Assembly (NCBI GenBank): GCA_964471945.1
Contig: CAYYIJ010000002.1
Span: 26,691 to 90,690 of the forward strand
DNA length: 64,000 nt
Direction: 5' to 3'
DNA from: JASEHD01 sp964471945
Lineage (GTDB): Bacteria; Bacteroidota; Ignavibacteria; UBA10030; SZUA-254
This document shows positions 50,895 to 58,290 of this stretch, in pieces (within the stretch, counting starts at the first letter, position 1; every line of letters begins with the position of its first letter). The notes below the pieces were generated by a model that searched no databases, was not told the origin of the DNA, and worked only from the letters and a program-made list of their open reading frames with translations. Made by a program: the position numbers and the translations under genes.

Positions 50895-52724
50895 TTAACT
50901 TGCGAAAAGTTCTTTGACCTTATCGTTAAATTCTCTTGGTATTTTGCTTACATCCTTGAAAAACACTTTAGCGAAGTAAACATTACCGAAGTGTCCCTTG
51001 TGTCCAACAGCGTCCTCAAGGCAATTAGATAACTCAACTGATTGGTTTTCATTCAATAAATTTCTGACCTTTTTATTTTTATCAGAATTAGGCTCCCCAT
51101 CAAGTTCGTGGAGAATGACGTATGGAATTTTAAACGCATTTAAAACCTTCATAAACTTCGGCATTTCATCCTTATTATCAGTTACAACAATGCTATATCC
51201 TTTTTCTTCTGGAAATTCCTTAAACAAACCAACGCTGCGTCCGATGGCCAAGATTGCAATTAAATCTTCTTCTCCCTCAACTAAAATATTTTTTCTAGCA
51301 AAAAACATTTGGTTTTTTTCAACATTGAAGCTGTTCAAAAATTGAAAACCCTTTCGATCTTCAGGGCCTCCGAGTACACCTTGTTCACATTGTGTTACTT
51401 TAGTACCTATTGAATAGGAAGGTTTTCTAACTACAGCGATTTGATGATAGGTTGAAACATCAACAAATGATGGTTCGTGCGTTGAGCACAAAACTTGATC
51501 CATCTGTGCAAATTCGTTTAATACTCCGTAAATTACTCGTTGAAGCTGCGGATGTATATAAAGCTCGGGTTCCTCAATAGCAAGTATTATGGTTTTAGGT
51601 GGTTTATCTTGTGATCCTTTTTGCTCTTTTTCATGCTCGGGTACAAGGTTTCCTCTTTGATTTAAGACCAATGCTTGTAAAAATGCAAAAACAACACAAC
51701 GTTGCATTCCGTGTCCTTTATGCAAAACTTCAGTATCTTTCCCATCATCGATCCAAACTGATACACCACGAGAAAAGACTTCTTTCATCTCGTCTATTAT
51801 TACATCCAATCTCACCTTAGCAACTGTGGGCATCAACCTTGCAATAAGTTCTCGGATCTTGTTTTCAATTACACCGAGAATTTCTAGCCTTGCTTCATCT
51901 TCTTTTCGTGTTTCTCCTTCCCTTGGTGCGTTGAATAACTTTGAAAGTTTATTCAATGTTGTAGTAATATCTTGATATCTTGAATCTGTTTGGATTATTC
52001 GTTCAGAAAGGTCTGCCATCAATTTTCTAAAATTTGAACTTGTTGTTCGTTTATCAATTTCATCAGAATAATCTGTAATAGCAGGTAGTAAATGAAAAGA
52101 GGGGAGAGCATCTAGTAAATGTGGTTGAATTCCAAGAGCTTGTGTTTCCCCAAGTTTAGGTTCATTATACTCCGTCTCTGGATGATCTTCTAAATATTTT
52201 TGTAACCCGGCATCAAAGCTTTTTTTATTAATATTACCATTTTCATCCTTAACATACTGTGTCAAGTTCTTTTCTTCAGCAAGTTCTTTCCATAACCGAA
52301 ATTTCTCTCCCTTTTCCTTTGTGATTCCTTCTATGCTTAACCACCAATCCTTTGGAGTAGCAATGTATCCATGATATTCTGCTTCGGGTTTATGTTTGGA
52401 ACTGTTTTTTTTGTCCGGGACTAAAGTTATTCGTTTTTCTAGAATAAGTTTGTCACCAAGAAGATACTTACGCAGGGGCGGTTTACGTTCAAACGGATGC
52501 AACTCTCCAAATGTAGCAGTTATAAAAATCGGTTGGCTTGGATCAAAATAGTCACTCTCTTCAACTCCGCCGCTCCCGGCAGTCAAAAAGATATTCAGTG
52601 CCATCAGTATATTAGATTTACCAGCATTGTTTTCACCTACAAATGCCTGCAATGGCTCAATCCTGATCTCATCGCTGTCCTTAATTGATCTATAATTTTG
52701 AATTCTTAATTGTGTTAGTTTCAC
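50895..52724 (-). CDS. OLD-family ATP-dependent endonuclease (AAA ATPase plus TOPRIM)
   Basis: 609 residues. Walker A GENNAGKS (30-37), the OLD signature HKGHGMQR (336-342), Walker B ILAIEEPELYIHP (380-391) and STHEPSFVD form the ABC-type ATPase. The TOPRIM nuclease domain starts at KNILVEGEEDLIAILA (Glu483) with VVTDNKDE and LHELDGEPNSD acidic clusters. The protein is similar to OLD/GajA-type nucleases used in phage defence and DNA repair. No UvrD-like helicase partner (as in Gabija) is adjacent; the neighbour is a DUF2130 nuclease-like gene. Confidence 0.9.
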   Translation of the reverse strand: MKLTQLRIQNYRSIKDSDEIRIEPLQAFVGENNAGKSNILMALNIFLTAGSGGVEESDYFDPSQPIFITATFGELHPFERKPPLRKYLLGDKLILEKRITLVPDKKNSSKHKPEAEYHGYIATPKDWWLSIEGITKEKGEKFRLWKELAEEKNLTQYVKDENGNINKKSFDAGLQKYLEDHPETEYNEPKLGETQALGIQPHLLDALPSFHLLPAITDYSDEIDKRTTSSNFRKLMADLSERIIQTDSRYQDITTTLNKLSKLFNAPREGETRKEDEARLEILGVIENKIRELIARLMPTVAKVRLDVIIDEMKEVFSRGVSVWIDDGKDTEVLHKGHGMQRCVVFAFLQALVLNQRGNLVPEHEKEQKGSQDKPPKTIILAIEEPELYIHPQLQRVIYGVLNEFAQMDQVLCSTHEPSFVDVSTYHQIAVVRKPSYSIGTKVTQCEQGVLGGPEDRKGFQFLNSFNVEKNQMFFARKNILVEGEEDLIAILAIGRSVGLFKEFPEEKGYSIVVTDNKDEMPKFMKVLNAFKIPYVILHELDGEPNSDKNKKVRNLLNENQSVELSNCLEDAVGHKGHFGNVYFAKVFFKDVSKIPREFNDKVKELFAS

Positions 52725-52762
52725 AAGTTTTCCGTTCTAAAATTGAAACATTTATTCTGAAT

Positions 52763-52843
52763 TCATTTTTTATCATTCCCCATCTCTAACAAACAAATCA
52801 CCTGTACCGCAAGTAGATTCTTTCCAAGCTGAACAGATATCAT
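52763..52843 (-). pseudogene. C-terminal relic of a second DUF4143 ATPase
   Basis: On the minus strand an in-frame fragment reads ISVQLGKNLLAVQVICLLEM followed by GNDKK and stop. It aligns with the C-terminus of the intact DUF4143 protein at 54160 (FGKNLLAVPVNCLWEIGNREM). DNA similarity between 52774-52830 and 54172-54228 is obvious but clearly diverged. The rest of this copy is gone. The HicA-HicB-SecB-like operon lies between the relic and the intact gene. Confidence 0.7.
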
Positions 52844-52845
52844 TC

Positions 52846-53271
52846 TTACCTCTTCAACAACGGCAGTGTCATCGGTGGTATGTTCATCCTTGCTGTTGTG
52901 CTGTGTGCGAACTCACGGAAAAAGGGCCATGTATTGAGATGCAAACTAATTTCCCTGTAAATTGAAAAGAAATCATTTGTGAATGGTTCTACGCTCATCA
53001 TGCGTACGAGAAAAGTCACACTTATTTGAACATAGCGGGATTTTGATTTGGGCTTACGCGCGTCTAATTCATAATGCTGCAAAATGTTTATAACGCCATC
53101 CTTTCCTTGCTCAAATTGACTCTCATCTTTTATTGAGATTTCCAAATCAGTTGCCGGCTTGATATCTTTGTTTACAAAAGTTTTGCTTTCCTTCAACGAG
53201 ATTTCAATCAGATTAACTCCATTGAGAATTTTCCGATAATCTTCCGGTGATAATTTTGGTTTTGAAGTCAT
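52846..53271 (-). CDS. SecB-like chaperone of a tripartite toxin-antitoxin-chaperone system
   Basis: 141 residues. The C-terminal block TWPFFREFAHSTTARMNIPP (114-133) followed by MTLPLL matches the SecB and SecB-like consensus (YPYxREY...TxRxxxPPLTL), as in the mycobacterial TAC chaperone Rv1957. The N-terminal half has SecB-style long strands (NLIEISLKESKTFV; YVQISVTFLVR). It starts 3 bp after the HicB-like antitoxin gene. In known TACs the SecB-like protein binds a C-terminal extension of the antitoxin and protects it from degradation. That role is inferred here from family and gene order. Confidence 0.78.
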   Translation of the reverse strand: MTSKPKLSPEDYRKILNGVNLIEISLKESKTFVNKDIKPATDLEISIKDESQFEQGKDGVINILQHYELDARKPKSKSRYVQISVTFLVRMMSVEPFTNDFFSIYREISLHLNTWPFFREFAHSTTARMNIPPMTLPLLKR

Positions 53272-53274
53272 AAG

Positions 53275-53808
53275 TTATGCTGCCTTTTCATAATCAGATT
53301 TATAGATAAGTTGTAGCTCCCGACGTCTATCGTATCCTGTAGTTGCACCTTCAATTTTGTATTCTATGCTTCGCATTTCTTCAATTAGCTGATCAAAACT
53401 GAGGATACATTTTTCCATTACTTTCTCAAAACCATCGGTGACTGCACTCGATGTGAGCAAGTATTGAACATATTGATTCAAGCTAATTTCGTTGTTAGCG
53501 GCACGATTAGTCAAGTAACGGTGGAGCTCTTTGGGAATCCGCATTACAAATCGTCCGCTGTAATTTTCCTCTTCCCCCTGCTTTGGCTCGGGAATTGGTA
53601 ATCCTTTCTTAATATAATCTTCAAACAATTCAAATTTTATATCATCCAAATTTTTAATCGCTTCATCTATAGTATCCCCATCACCCACGAATGCATTGCG
53701 ACCAAGCTGGGGAATTGTAGCTGAATATCCTCCACCTTCATCATCTGGTATTTTAACTATCTCAATCGGATAATTGAGGTTGATGTAATAATTCAAATCT
53801 TTTTTCAC
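53275..53808 (-). CDS. hicB: HicB-type antitoxin with a C-terminal extension
   Basis: 177 residues. Residues 12-60 form the HicB partial RNase H fold (PIEIVKIPDDEGGGYSATIP; DTIDEAIKNLDDIKFEL). Residues 84-121 form a ribbon-helix-helix DNA-binding domain (GRFVMRIPKELHRYLTNRAA; EISLNQYVQYLL). The remaining 56 residues (122-177) are beyond the usual HicB length and could be a chaperone-addiction domain. Its start overlaps the toxin stop by 4 bp (ATGA), and a SecB-like gene follows. It should neutralise HicA and repress the operon. Confidence 0.88.
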   Translation of the reverse strand: MKKDLNYYINLNYPIEIVKIPDDEGGGYSATIPQLGRNAFVGDGDTIDEAIKNLDDIKFELFEDYIKKGLPIPEPKQGEEENYSGRFVMRIPKELHRYLTNRAANNEISLNQYVQYLLTSSAVTDGFEKVMEKCILSFDQLIEEMRSIEYKIEGATTGYDRRRELQLIYKSDYEKAA

Positions 53809-54095
53809 GGCAGGTGTTCCTTTGTTATTAGTTCAATAGTCTTTATAAGTTTTTTCAAGTAGAAGTATTTAACGCGCTGACCACCGGAAACGGGAACAAT
53901 GAAATCGCCATCAATTCCATACTCCGGTAAACCTTTCAATTGGGGATGTGTGATTTTGAAAATATGTGAACCTGTGCGTCCACCATAAGTCCACATTTCT
54001 GGAAAAAAATGATTCAGCACCGAGTATAGCTCTTCTTTCGGTACGTCTTGTTTTGAATTTCTCCATTTTTGGAGTTTCTTCTCAATTTTATGCAT
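53805..54095 (-). CDS. hicA: HicA-type mRNA interferase toxin
   Basis: 96 residues. The dsRBD-like HicA core has the catalytic His in GRTGSHIFKITHP (His44), followed by FIVPVSGGQRVKYFYLKKLIKTI. It is longer than minimal HicA (about 60 residues), with 20 extra residues at the N-terminus. It would cleave mRNA when free of antitoxin. First gene of the toxin - antitoxin - SecB-like operon, with a promoter and an inverted repeat upstream. Confidence 0.85.
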   Translation of the reverse strand: MHKIEKKLQKWRNSKQDVPKEELYSVLNHFFPEMWTYGGRTGSHIFKITHPQLKGLPEYGIDGDFIVPVSGGQRVKYFYLKKLIKTIELITKEHLP

Positions 54096-54112
54096 TGAAA
54101 TTATGCTCCCTT

Positions 54113-54146
54113 ATTATACTATATTTGGTATCAAAAAGCAAATATA
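54113..54146 (-). promoter_or_regulatory. Promoter and inverted-repeat operator of the hicAB-secB-like operon
   Basis: On the minus strand TTGCTT (54141-54136), a 17-bp spacer and a perfect TATAAT (54118-54113) form a promoter. TATATTTG (54120-54127) and CAAATATA (54139-54146) are a perfect 8-bp inverted repeat with an 11-bp spacer that covers the -35 to -10 region. It is a good candidate for HicB ribbon-helix-helix binding. Confidence 0.55.
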
Positions 54147-54159
54147 TTTATTAATAAAA

Positions 54160-55410
54160 TCACATTTCCCTATTCCCTATCTCCCACAAACAATTCACCG
54201 GAACAGCAAGGAGATTCTTTCCAAACGGTACTGGTTCCGAGCCGGTGTAAAGTACCAGTCCTCGCACAAAGCGCTTGCCTGCTAATTCAGAAAGAACTTT
54301 TATCCCTCGGAAGTCATCGCTATGAACAGTTGAAGCCGCCTTTACTTCAATGCCAACAATCCGACCGTCAGGGCTTTCAATTACAAAATCTACTTCCTGT
54401 CCAGCTGAAGTTCTAAAATAGAAAATCTTCGGCTTCGTTTTACTCCACGTTGCATCCTTAAACAATTCAACGGCAACAAAATTTTCAAAGAGCCGTCCTA
54501 ACAAAGTTATATCTACAGTAAGCCGGTGACGATTTACTCCGAGTAGGTGCGCCATCAAACCGGTATCGCTGAAAAGCAGCTTGGGTGTTTTGATAAGCCG
54601 CTTGCTAAAGTTCCCAGACCAAGCTGGAAGCGATTGAATTAAGAATGTTGCTTCGAGTAGCGTTAGGTAACGCTTGAGGGTCGTTTGTGGCATTGCAATA
54701 TTGTTGGCAACATCTGCAAAGTTGAGAAGTGTGCCTGCTCGTGCTGCGAGCAACGATAAGAGCCGTGGCAGAGCAGTTAGACCGTTTATGTTGGCAATGT
54801 CGCGAACATCACGCTGTAAAATTGTTGTGATGTAAGAATCGAACCAAGCTCGCCGCCGCTCAGCATCTGTTCTCTTCTGCACTTCAGGATATCCACCTGT
54901 AATTATTCTTTGAATCAAATTAGACTTTGACTCGACAGTTAACTTGTTCACCTTGAATGAAGCCGAAAATACCGCATCGATAAACGATTCCTCTGTACTC
55001 TCCAACTCACTTTGTGCAAATGTCCAGAGCGTGAGTATTTCCATCCTTCCAACTAATGACTCAGAAAGACGAGGCAATAACAAAACGTTTGCTGATCCAG
55101 TAAGAAGAAATTTTCCGGGGGTTCTGTGTTTATCTACAATCGATTTCATTGCAAGGAATAACTCCGGGGCTCGCTGTACTTCATCGAGAGCGAGATTGCC
55201 TTCATACTCACGGAGGAAATCGGTTGGGCTACGATGAATAGCAGAGAGCACTGTAGGATCGTCAAGCGTCAAATAATTTGCTGGATAGCCGTTTTCTACC
55301 AGCCACTGTACAAGCGTGCTTTTTCCTGATTGCCTGGCACCGTTTAAGAGAACAACAGGGCTGTCGGCAAGAGCCCTTTTTAAAGCTTTTGTTATTTTGC
55401 GTTTTATCAT
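54160..55410 (-). CDS. AAA ATPase with DUF4143 domain
   Basis: About 416 residues from ATG 55410; the frame is open upstream but runs into the operator region. AAA_14 domain: Walker A LLNGARQSGKST, LTLDDPTVLSA, Walker B NLALDEVQRAPEL, and FLLTGSANVLLLP. The DUF4143 nuclease-like domain starts near residue 200; FYFRTSAGQEVDFVIESPDG and GIEVKAAST carry the D...ExK pattern of a restriction-like fold. This family is abundant and its function is unclear, sometimes proposed as mobile or defence-related. The promoter and twin palindromes directly upstream imply tight autoregulation. Confidence 0.9.
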   Translation of the reverse strand: MIKRKITKALKRALADSPVVLLNGARQSGKSTLVQWLVENGYPANYLTLDDPTVLSAIHRSPTDFLREYEGNLALDEVQRAPELFLAMKSIVDKHRTPGKFLLTGSANVLLLPRLSESLVGRMEILTLWTFAQSELESTEESFIDAVFSASFKVNKLTVESKSNLIQRIITGGYPEVQKRTDAERRRAWFDSYITTILQRDVRDIANINGLTALPRLLSLLAARAGTLLNFADVANNIAMPQTTLKRYLTLLEATFLIQSLPAWSGNFSKRLIKTPKLLFSDTGLMAHLLGVNRHRLTVDITLLGRLFENFVAVELFKDATWSKTKPKIFYFRTSAGQEVDFVIESPDGRIVGIEVKAASTVHSDDFRGIKVLSELAGKRFVRGLVLYTGSEPVPFGKNLLAVPVNCLWEIGNREM

Positions 55411-55416
55411 GGTCTC

Positions 55417-55445
55417 AATATAACAAATCTTTGGTTGATAATCAA
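55417..55445 (-). promoter_or_regulatory. Promoter of the DUF4143 ATPase gene, possibly leaderless
   Basis: On the minus strand TTGATT (55445-55440), 17-bp spacer, TATATT (55422-55417). The predicted start is at or next to ATG 55410, so the mRNA may have almost no leader. The -35 lies inside the first palindrome. Confidence 0.5.
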
Positions 55446-55472
55446 CCACTCAGTGGTGGATAATCCACCACT
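55432..55472. promoter_or_regulatory. Twin palindromic operators in front of the DUF4143 gene
   Basis: TGGTTGATAATCAACCA (55432-55448) is a 17-bp palindrome with 8-bp arms. AGTGGTGGAT-A-ATCCACCACT (55452-55472) is a second with 10-bp arms. Both share GGTKGATAATCMACC. Their centres are 22 bp apart, about two helical turns. The first covers the -35. This suggests repression by a dimeric regulator. Confidence 0.7.
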
Positions 55473-55562
55473 ATCGAAACAGTAATTTAGCTGATCTACA
55501 GGATTCCTTACTGTTTATGCAATAGTTTCCGAGACAGATGCGGAACAATGAACCTTTTCTAA

Positions 55563-55982
55563 TTATTCCCCAACGACTTGCACAACTACTTCTCTCGTTC
55601 TTGGTCGGTTATCAAAATCAATTAATACAATTTGCTGCCATGTACCCAACTGCAAATCGCCATTGATAATCGGTACGGAAAGTGATGGACCAATCAATGA
55701 AGCCCGAACATGCGCGAATCCATTTCCATCGCCCCAGCGTGTATCGTGATCGTAATGGATGTTTTGCGGTGCCAATCTCTCGATTGCTTTCTTTAGATCT
55801 TCAATTACCCCAGATTCATATTCTATGGTAGTAATACCAGCAGTTGAGCCTGGAACAAAGACAATTACTACTCCATTTACAAGCTTTGATGTGGAGAGAA
55901 TATTTTCAACCTTTGCAGTAATTTCATGTATATCACAAAAGCCAGTTGTCTTGATTTGGAATGTCGATGAAAATATTGCCAT
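55563..55982 (-). CDS. YjbQ family protein (UPF0047, secondary thiamine-phosphate synthase-like)
   Basis: 139 residues. Family blocks: GVVIVFVPGSTAGITTIEYESG near 37-58, HDTRWGDGNGFAHVRASLIGPSLSVPI near 79-105, and LGTWQQIVLIDFDNRPRTREVVVQV. The family shows weak thiamine-phosphate synthase activity in some members; the true role is unclear. Stands alone on the minus strand after the M2-like lipoprotein gene. Confidence 0.9.
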   Translation of the reverse strand: MAIFSSTFQIKTTGFCDIHEITAKVENILSTSKLVNGVVIVFVPGSTAGITTIEYESGVIEDLKKAIERLAPQNIHYDHDTRWGDGNGFAHVRASLIGPSLSVPIINGDLQLGTWQQIVLIDFDNRPRTREVVVQVVGE

Positions 55983-56026
55983 TGAAGACCTTACATATTA
56001 TGATGATATTGGGACAGTTCATATTT

Positions 56027-57625
56027 TTACTCGTTTACCGTAATGATACCGGCATGTTCAATACCTAATTTGCGAAGATATGCCCCTGGTTCTAATGATT
56101 TTCCCGTTGCATTGCGAAGCCGCTCCCACCATTCTATAGTTTCGCCAGGAGAGTAAATATATTCTATCATCCATGCTGCGATTTTTGGATTTGATATTTT
56201 ATCATTCCCAAATTTACTTGTTAGGGCTTCATGAAATTGAGCAACTATCATTTCCCTAAGTATAGAATTGTGAAAACTACATGGCGAAGTTATGTAAGAT
56301 GATGAATATATAAAATGAGCGGCTTCACTTTTGTTGGTTTTGCCAAACAAATATTTATCGAACATTGCATGGTTAATTGAATCTAGGCTACGATCGGGAT
56401 TATTGTAAATTTCATACTCGACAGCGAAATCTTTGAGCATTCTCCGCAATCGGAGCAGGGCATACATACTTCGCTGCGAAAGATATTTTTTCACTTCTCT
56501 ATCTTTTGCTTTGGTGAAAGAGCCAAGCCAAACCGAATCGCTTAAAAATTCGTTGTGCATCATTGCAACACCATCATCGAACGAAGGATTAAAAGTACCA
56601 GTGATTTGATCGTATCCTTTGAGAATAGGATAATCAACTTTTGTGTGGGCGGCGCGAAGCGCCCGTCCATACTGAAAGAACGCTGCCGAATAAAAATGCA
56701 TCCCCTTTTGTGGCGATAAAAGGATTCGAATATCATTGATCTGCAGCGAATCGAGTTGAAAGCCAATCCCGCTTTCAAAACGGTGTAGAACGTCGAATAC
56801 AAAATCGGCCGAAAAATATTTATCCGATAATATGTTTTCTTCTTTTTGTGCGAACTCTAAATCCCACGGTTCAAAGGCTTTAATGCGCAATTTCTTTTTT
56901 AGGGTTAAAATAAGTTTGTTAAAATCGTTTTGAGTTAATTCACTAAGACTTTTAAATGTTGTTAAAAGCCAATCTTCATCAATTGCTTGCAGATTAAGGA
57001 TTAGCGAGTAATAATTGGAAAACCCGAATGCGCGCGCGTGTTCATTGCGTATTTTTATAAGCCGAATAAAATCTCTTCTAATATCATCTGGTGTTTGCGA
57101 ATATGCTGCCCAGATCACCTTCCTTCTTTTTTGTTTGTTTTCGTACTTGAGCTTAGCGCCCAGATCCGAGCCGGTCAATTTATTTCTTCCTATAGTAAAT
57201 TTGAAATCTTCTAATCTCTTGTGTATAGAATTTTGCAGTGAAAATATTTCAGGATCGAAATTAATAGATCCACCAATAAAAGCGCGATGCCAAAGTTCGA
57301 GCCGCCGGGTAAGTAGTTTATCTGCAAGCGAATTAGATCGTCCCAACCATTCTTCGATTATATTTTGAATGCTTGTATCAAGAAATATTTTTGCTAATTC
57401 CGATTGAACGGAATCAAGATTGTATGATGCTCCGCCCGCGTGTATATCCCGGCGGGCGAGCTGGATGTTCGTGTAGGTAGCTTCATATCTCTTTTCAAGT
57501 GTGTCGAGGTAAAGGTATAATCCATCTTTTGATGTTATCTGTCTTTTCTCCTCCCTCCCACACGAAATCATTACAAGTAAAACAAAGAGAAATAAAATGT
57601 TTGAATTGAAAATCCTCATAGGCAT
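56027..57625 (-). CDS. M2/ACE-like peptidase-fold lipoprotein lacking the HEXXH motif
   Basis: 532 residues. Lipobox VMISC (Cys22). Helical architecture and blocks such as RNEHARAFGFSNYYSLIL and YFSADFVFDVLHRFES are like M2/M3 gluzincin peptidases. The expected zinc motif region aligns with FYSAAFFQYGRALRAAHTKVD, where HEXXH is not present. The downstream region PSFDDGVAMMHNEFL replaces the usual HE(A)IGD-type third ligand. It is therefore probably a catalytically dead homologue that serves as a binding protein. Family placement is by eye, so moderate. Confidence 0.6.
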   Translation of the reverse strand: MPMRIFNSNILFLFVLLVMISCGREEKRQITSKDGLYLYLDTLEKRYEATYTNIQLARRDIHAGGASYNLDSVQSELAKIFLDTSIQNIIEEWLGRSNSLADKLLTRRLELWHRAFIGGSINFDPEIFSLQNSIHKRLEDFKFTIGRNKLTGSDLGAKLKYENKQKRRKVIWAAYSQTPDDIRRDFIRLIKIRNEHARAFGFSNYYSLILNLQAIDEDWLLTTFKSLSELTQNDFNKLILTLKKKLRIKAFEPWDLEFAQKEENILSDKYFSADFVFDVLHRFESGIGFQLDSLQINDIRILLSPQKGMHFYSAAFFQYGRALRAAHTKVDYPILKGYDQITGTFNPSFDDGVAMMHNEFLSDSVWLGSFTKAKDREVKKYLSQRSMYALLRLRRMLKDFAVEYEIYNNPDRSLDSINHAMFDKYLFGKTNKSEAAHFIYSSSYITSPCSFHNSILREMIVAQFHEALTSKFGNDKISNPKIAAWMIEYIYSPGETIEWWERLRNATGKSLEPGAYLRKLGIEHAGIITVNE

Positions 57626-57633
57626 AAGATATT

Positions 57634-57921
57634 TTACAAACCCTCGACAACAATCATATTGGTGATAGCGGTTTCGTGTCTTATTTCCTTCGCATCGTTG
57701 TACTCAGGAGACTCCCACCATTTCTTAGCTTGCTCTACACTTTTAAACTCAAGTATCACAAAGCGTTTGGGAAGCCAATCACCTTCAAGTACATGGACTG
57801 GGCTACCACGCACTATGTATTTTCCACCATATGCAGCAACGGTTGATGCAGCTAACTTTTTATACTCTTCATATCGGACTGAATCGTTAACCGTGATATC
57901 GACAATGACATATGCTGACAT
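57634..57921 (-). CDS. DUF1330 family protein
   Basis: 95 residues from ATG 57921, chosen for its AAAGGA SD 9 bases upstream. A ferredoxin-like dimeric alpha/beta barrel: AYVIVDITVNDSVRYEEYKK, GGKYIVRGSPVHVLEGDWLPKR and FVILEFKSVEQAKKWWESPEY are DUF1330 family blocks. Function unknown. It lies 8 bp before the M2-like lipoprotein gene in the same direction. Confidence 0.9.
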   Translation of the reverse strand: MSAYVIVDITVNDSVRYEEYKKLAASTVAAYGGKYIVRGSPVHVLEGDWLPKRFVILEFKSVEQAKKWWESPEYNDAKEIRHETAITNMIVVEGL

Positions 57922-57989
57922 AAACAATTTTCCTTTCTGTGAACTGATGTAAATATATTAAGAATCCGTTGGATGACAAAATATGTTAA

Positions 57990-58268
57990 TCATTCAAGTA
58001 TATTATTAGTGAAGGCGTCCGTCTTGATGCCATCTCCAAGAGGTTCTGCAATAACAAGATTATTAGAAAGAAGCCAGTTCCAATCATGAATCAAGTTTTC
58101 ACCTAACCATAAACCAGCATAACCAGTATAGGATGGATTCTGCCGTGCGGTAACTATAAGAAGTGCAAGCGGAATCAGACACTGGAATAGAGAACCGCCC
58201 AAAAAATACATCCATCTGCCAAAGATTTTGAAAAAGAAATGACCTGCTTCATGAATGTATAAATTCAT
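57990..58268 (-). CDS. Fragment of an HEAGH-motif integral membrane protein
   Basis: 92 residues. NLYIHEAGHFFFKIFGRWMY, then FLGGSLFQCLIPLALLI and YAGLWLGENL match a family of uncharacterised membrane proteins with a metalloprotease-like HEAGH motif. Full-length members are longer: here the N-terminus begins at the motif, the part between GENL and HDWNWLL looks deleted, and the last TM helix is missing. It may be a decayed gene. The neighbour S1/P1 nuclease gene ends 22 bp upstream. Confidence 0.55.
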   Translation of the reverse strand: MNLYIHEAGHFFFKIFGRWMYFLGGSLFQCLIPLALLIVTARQNPSYTGYAGLWLGENLIHDWNWLLSNNLVIAEPLGDGIKTDAFTNNILE

Positions 58269-58290
58269 GATATCGATAACCCAAATATTG

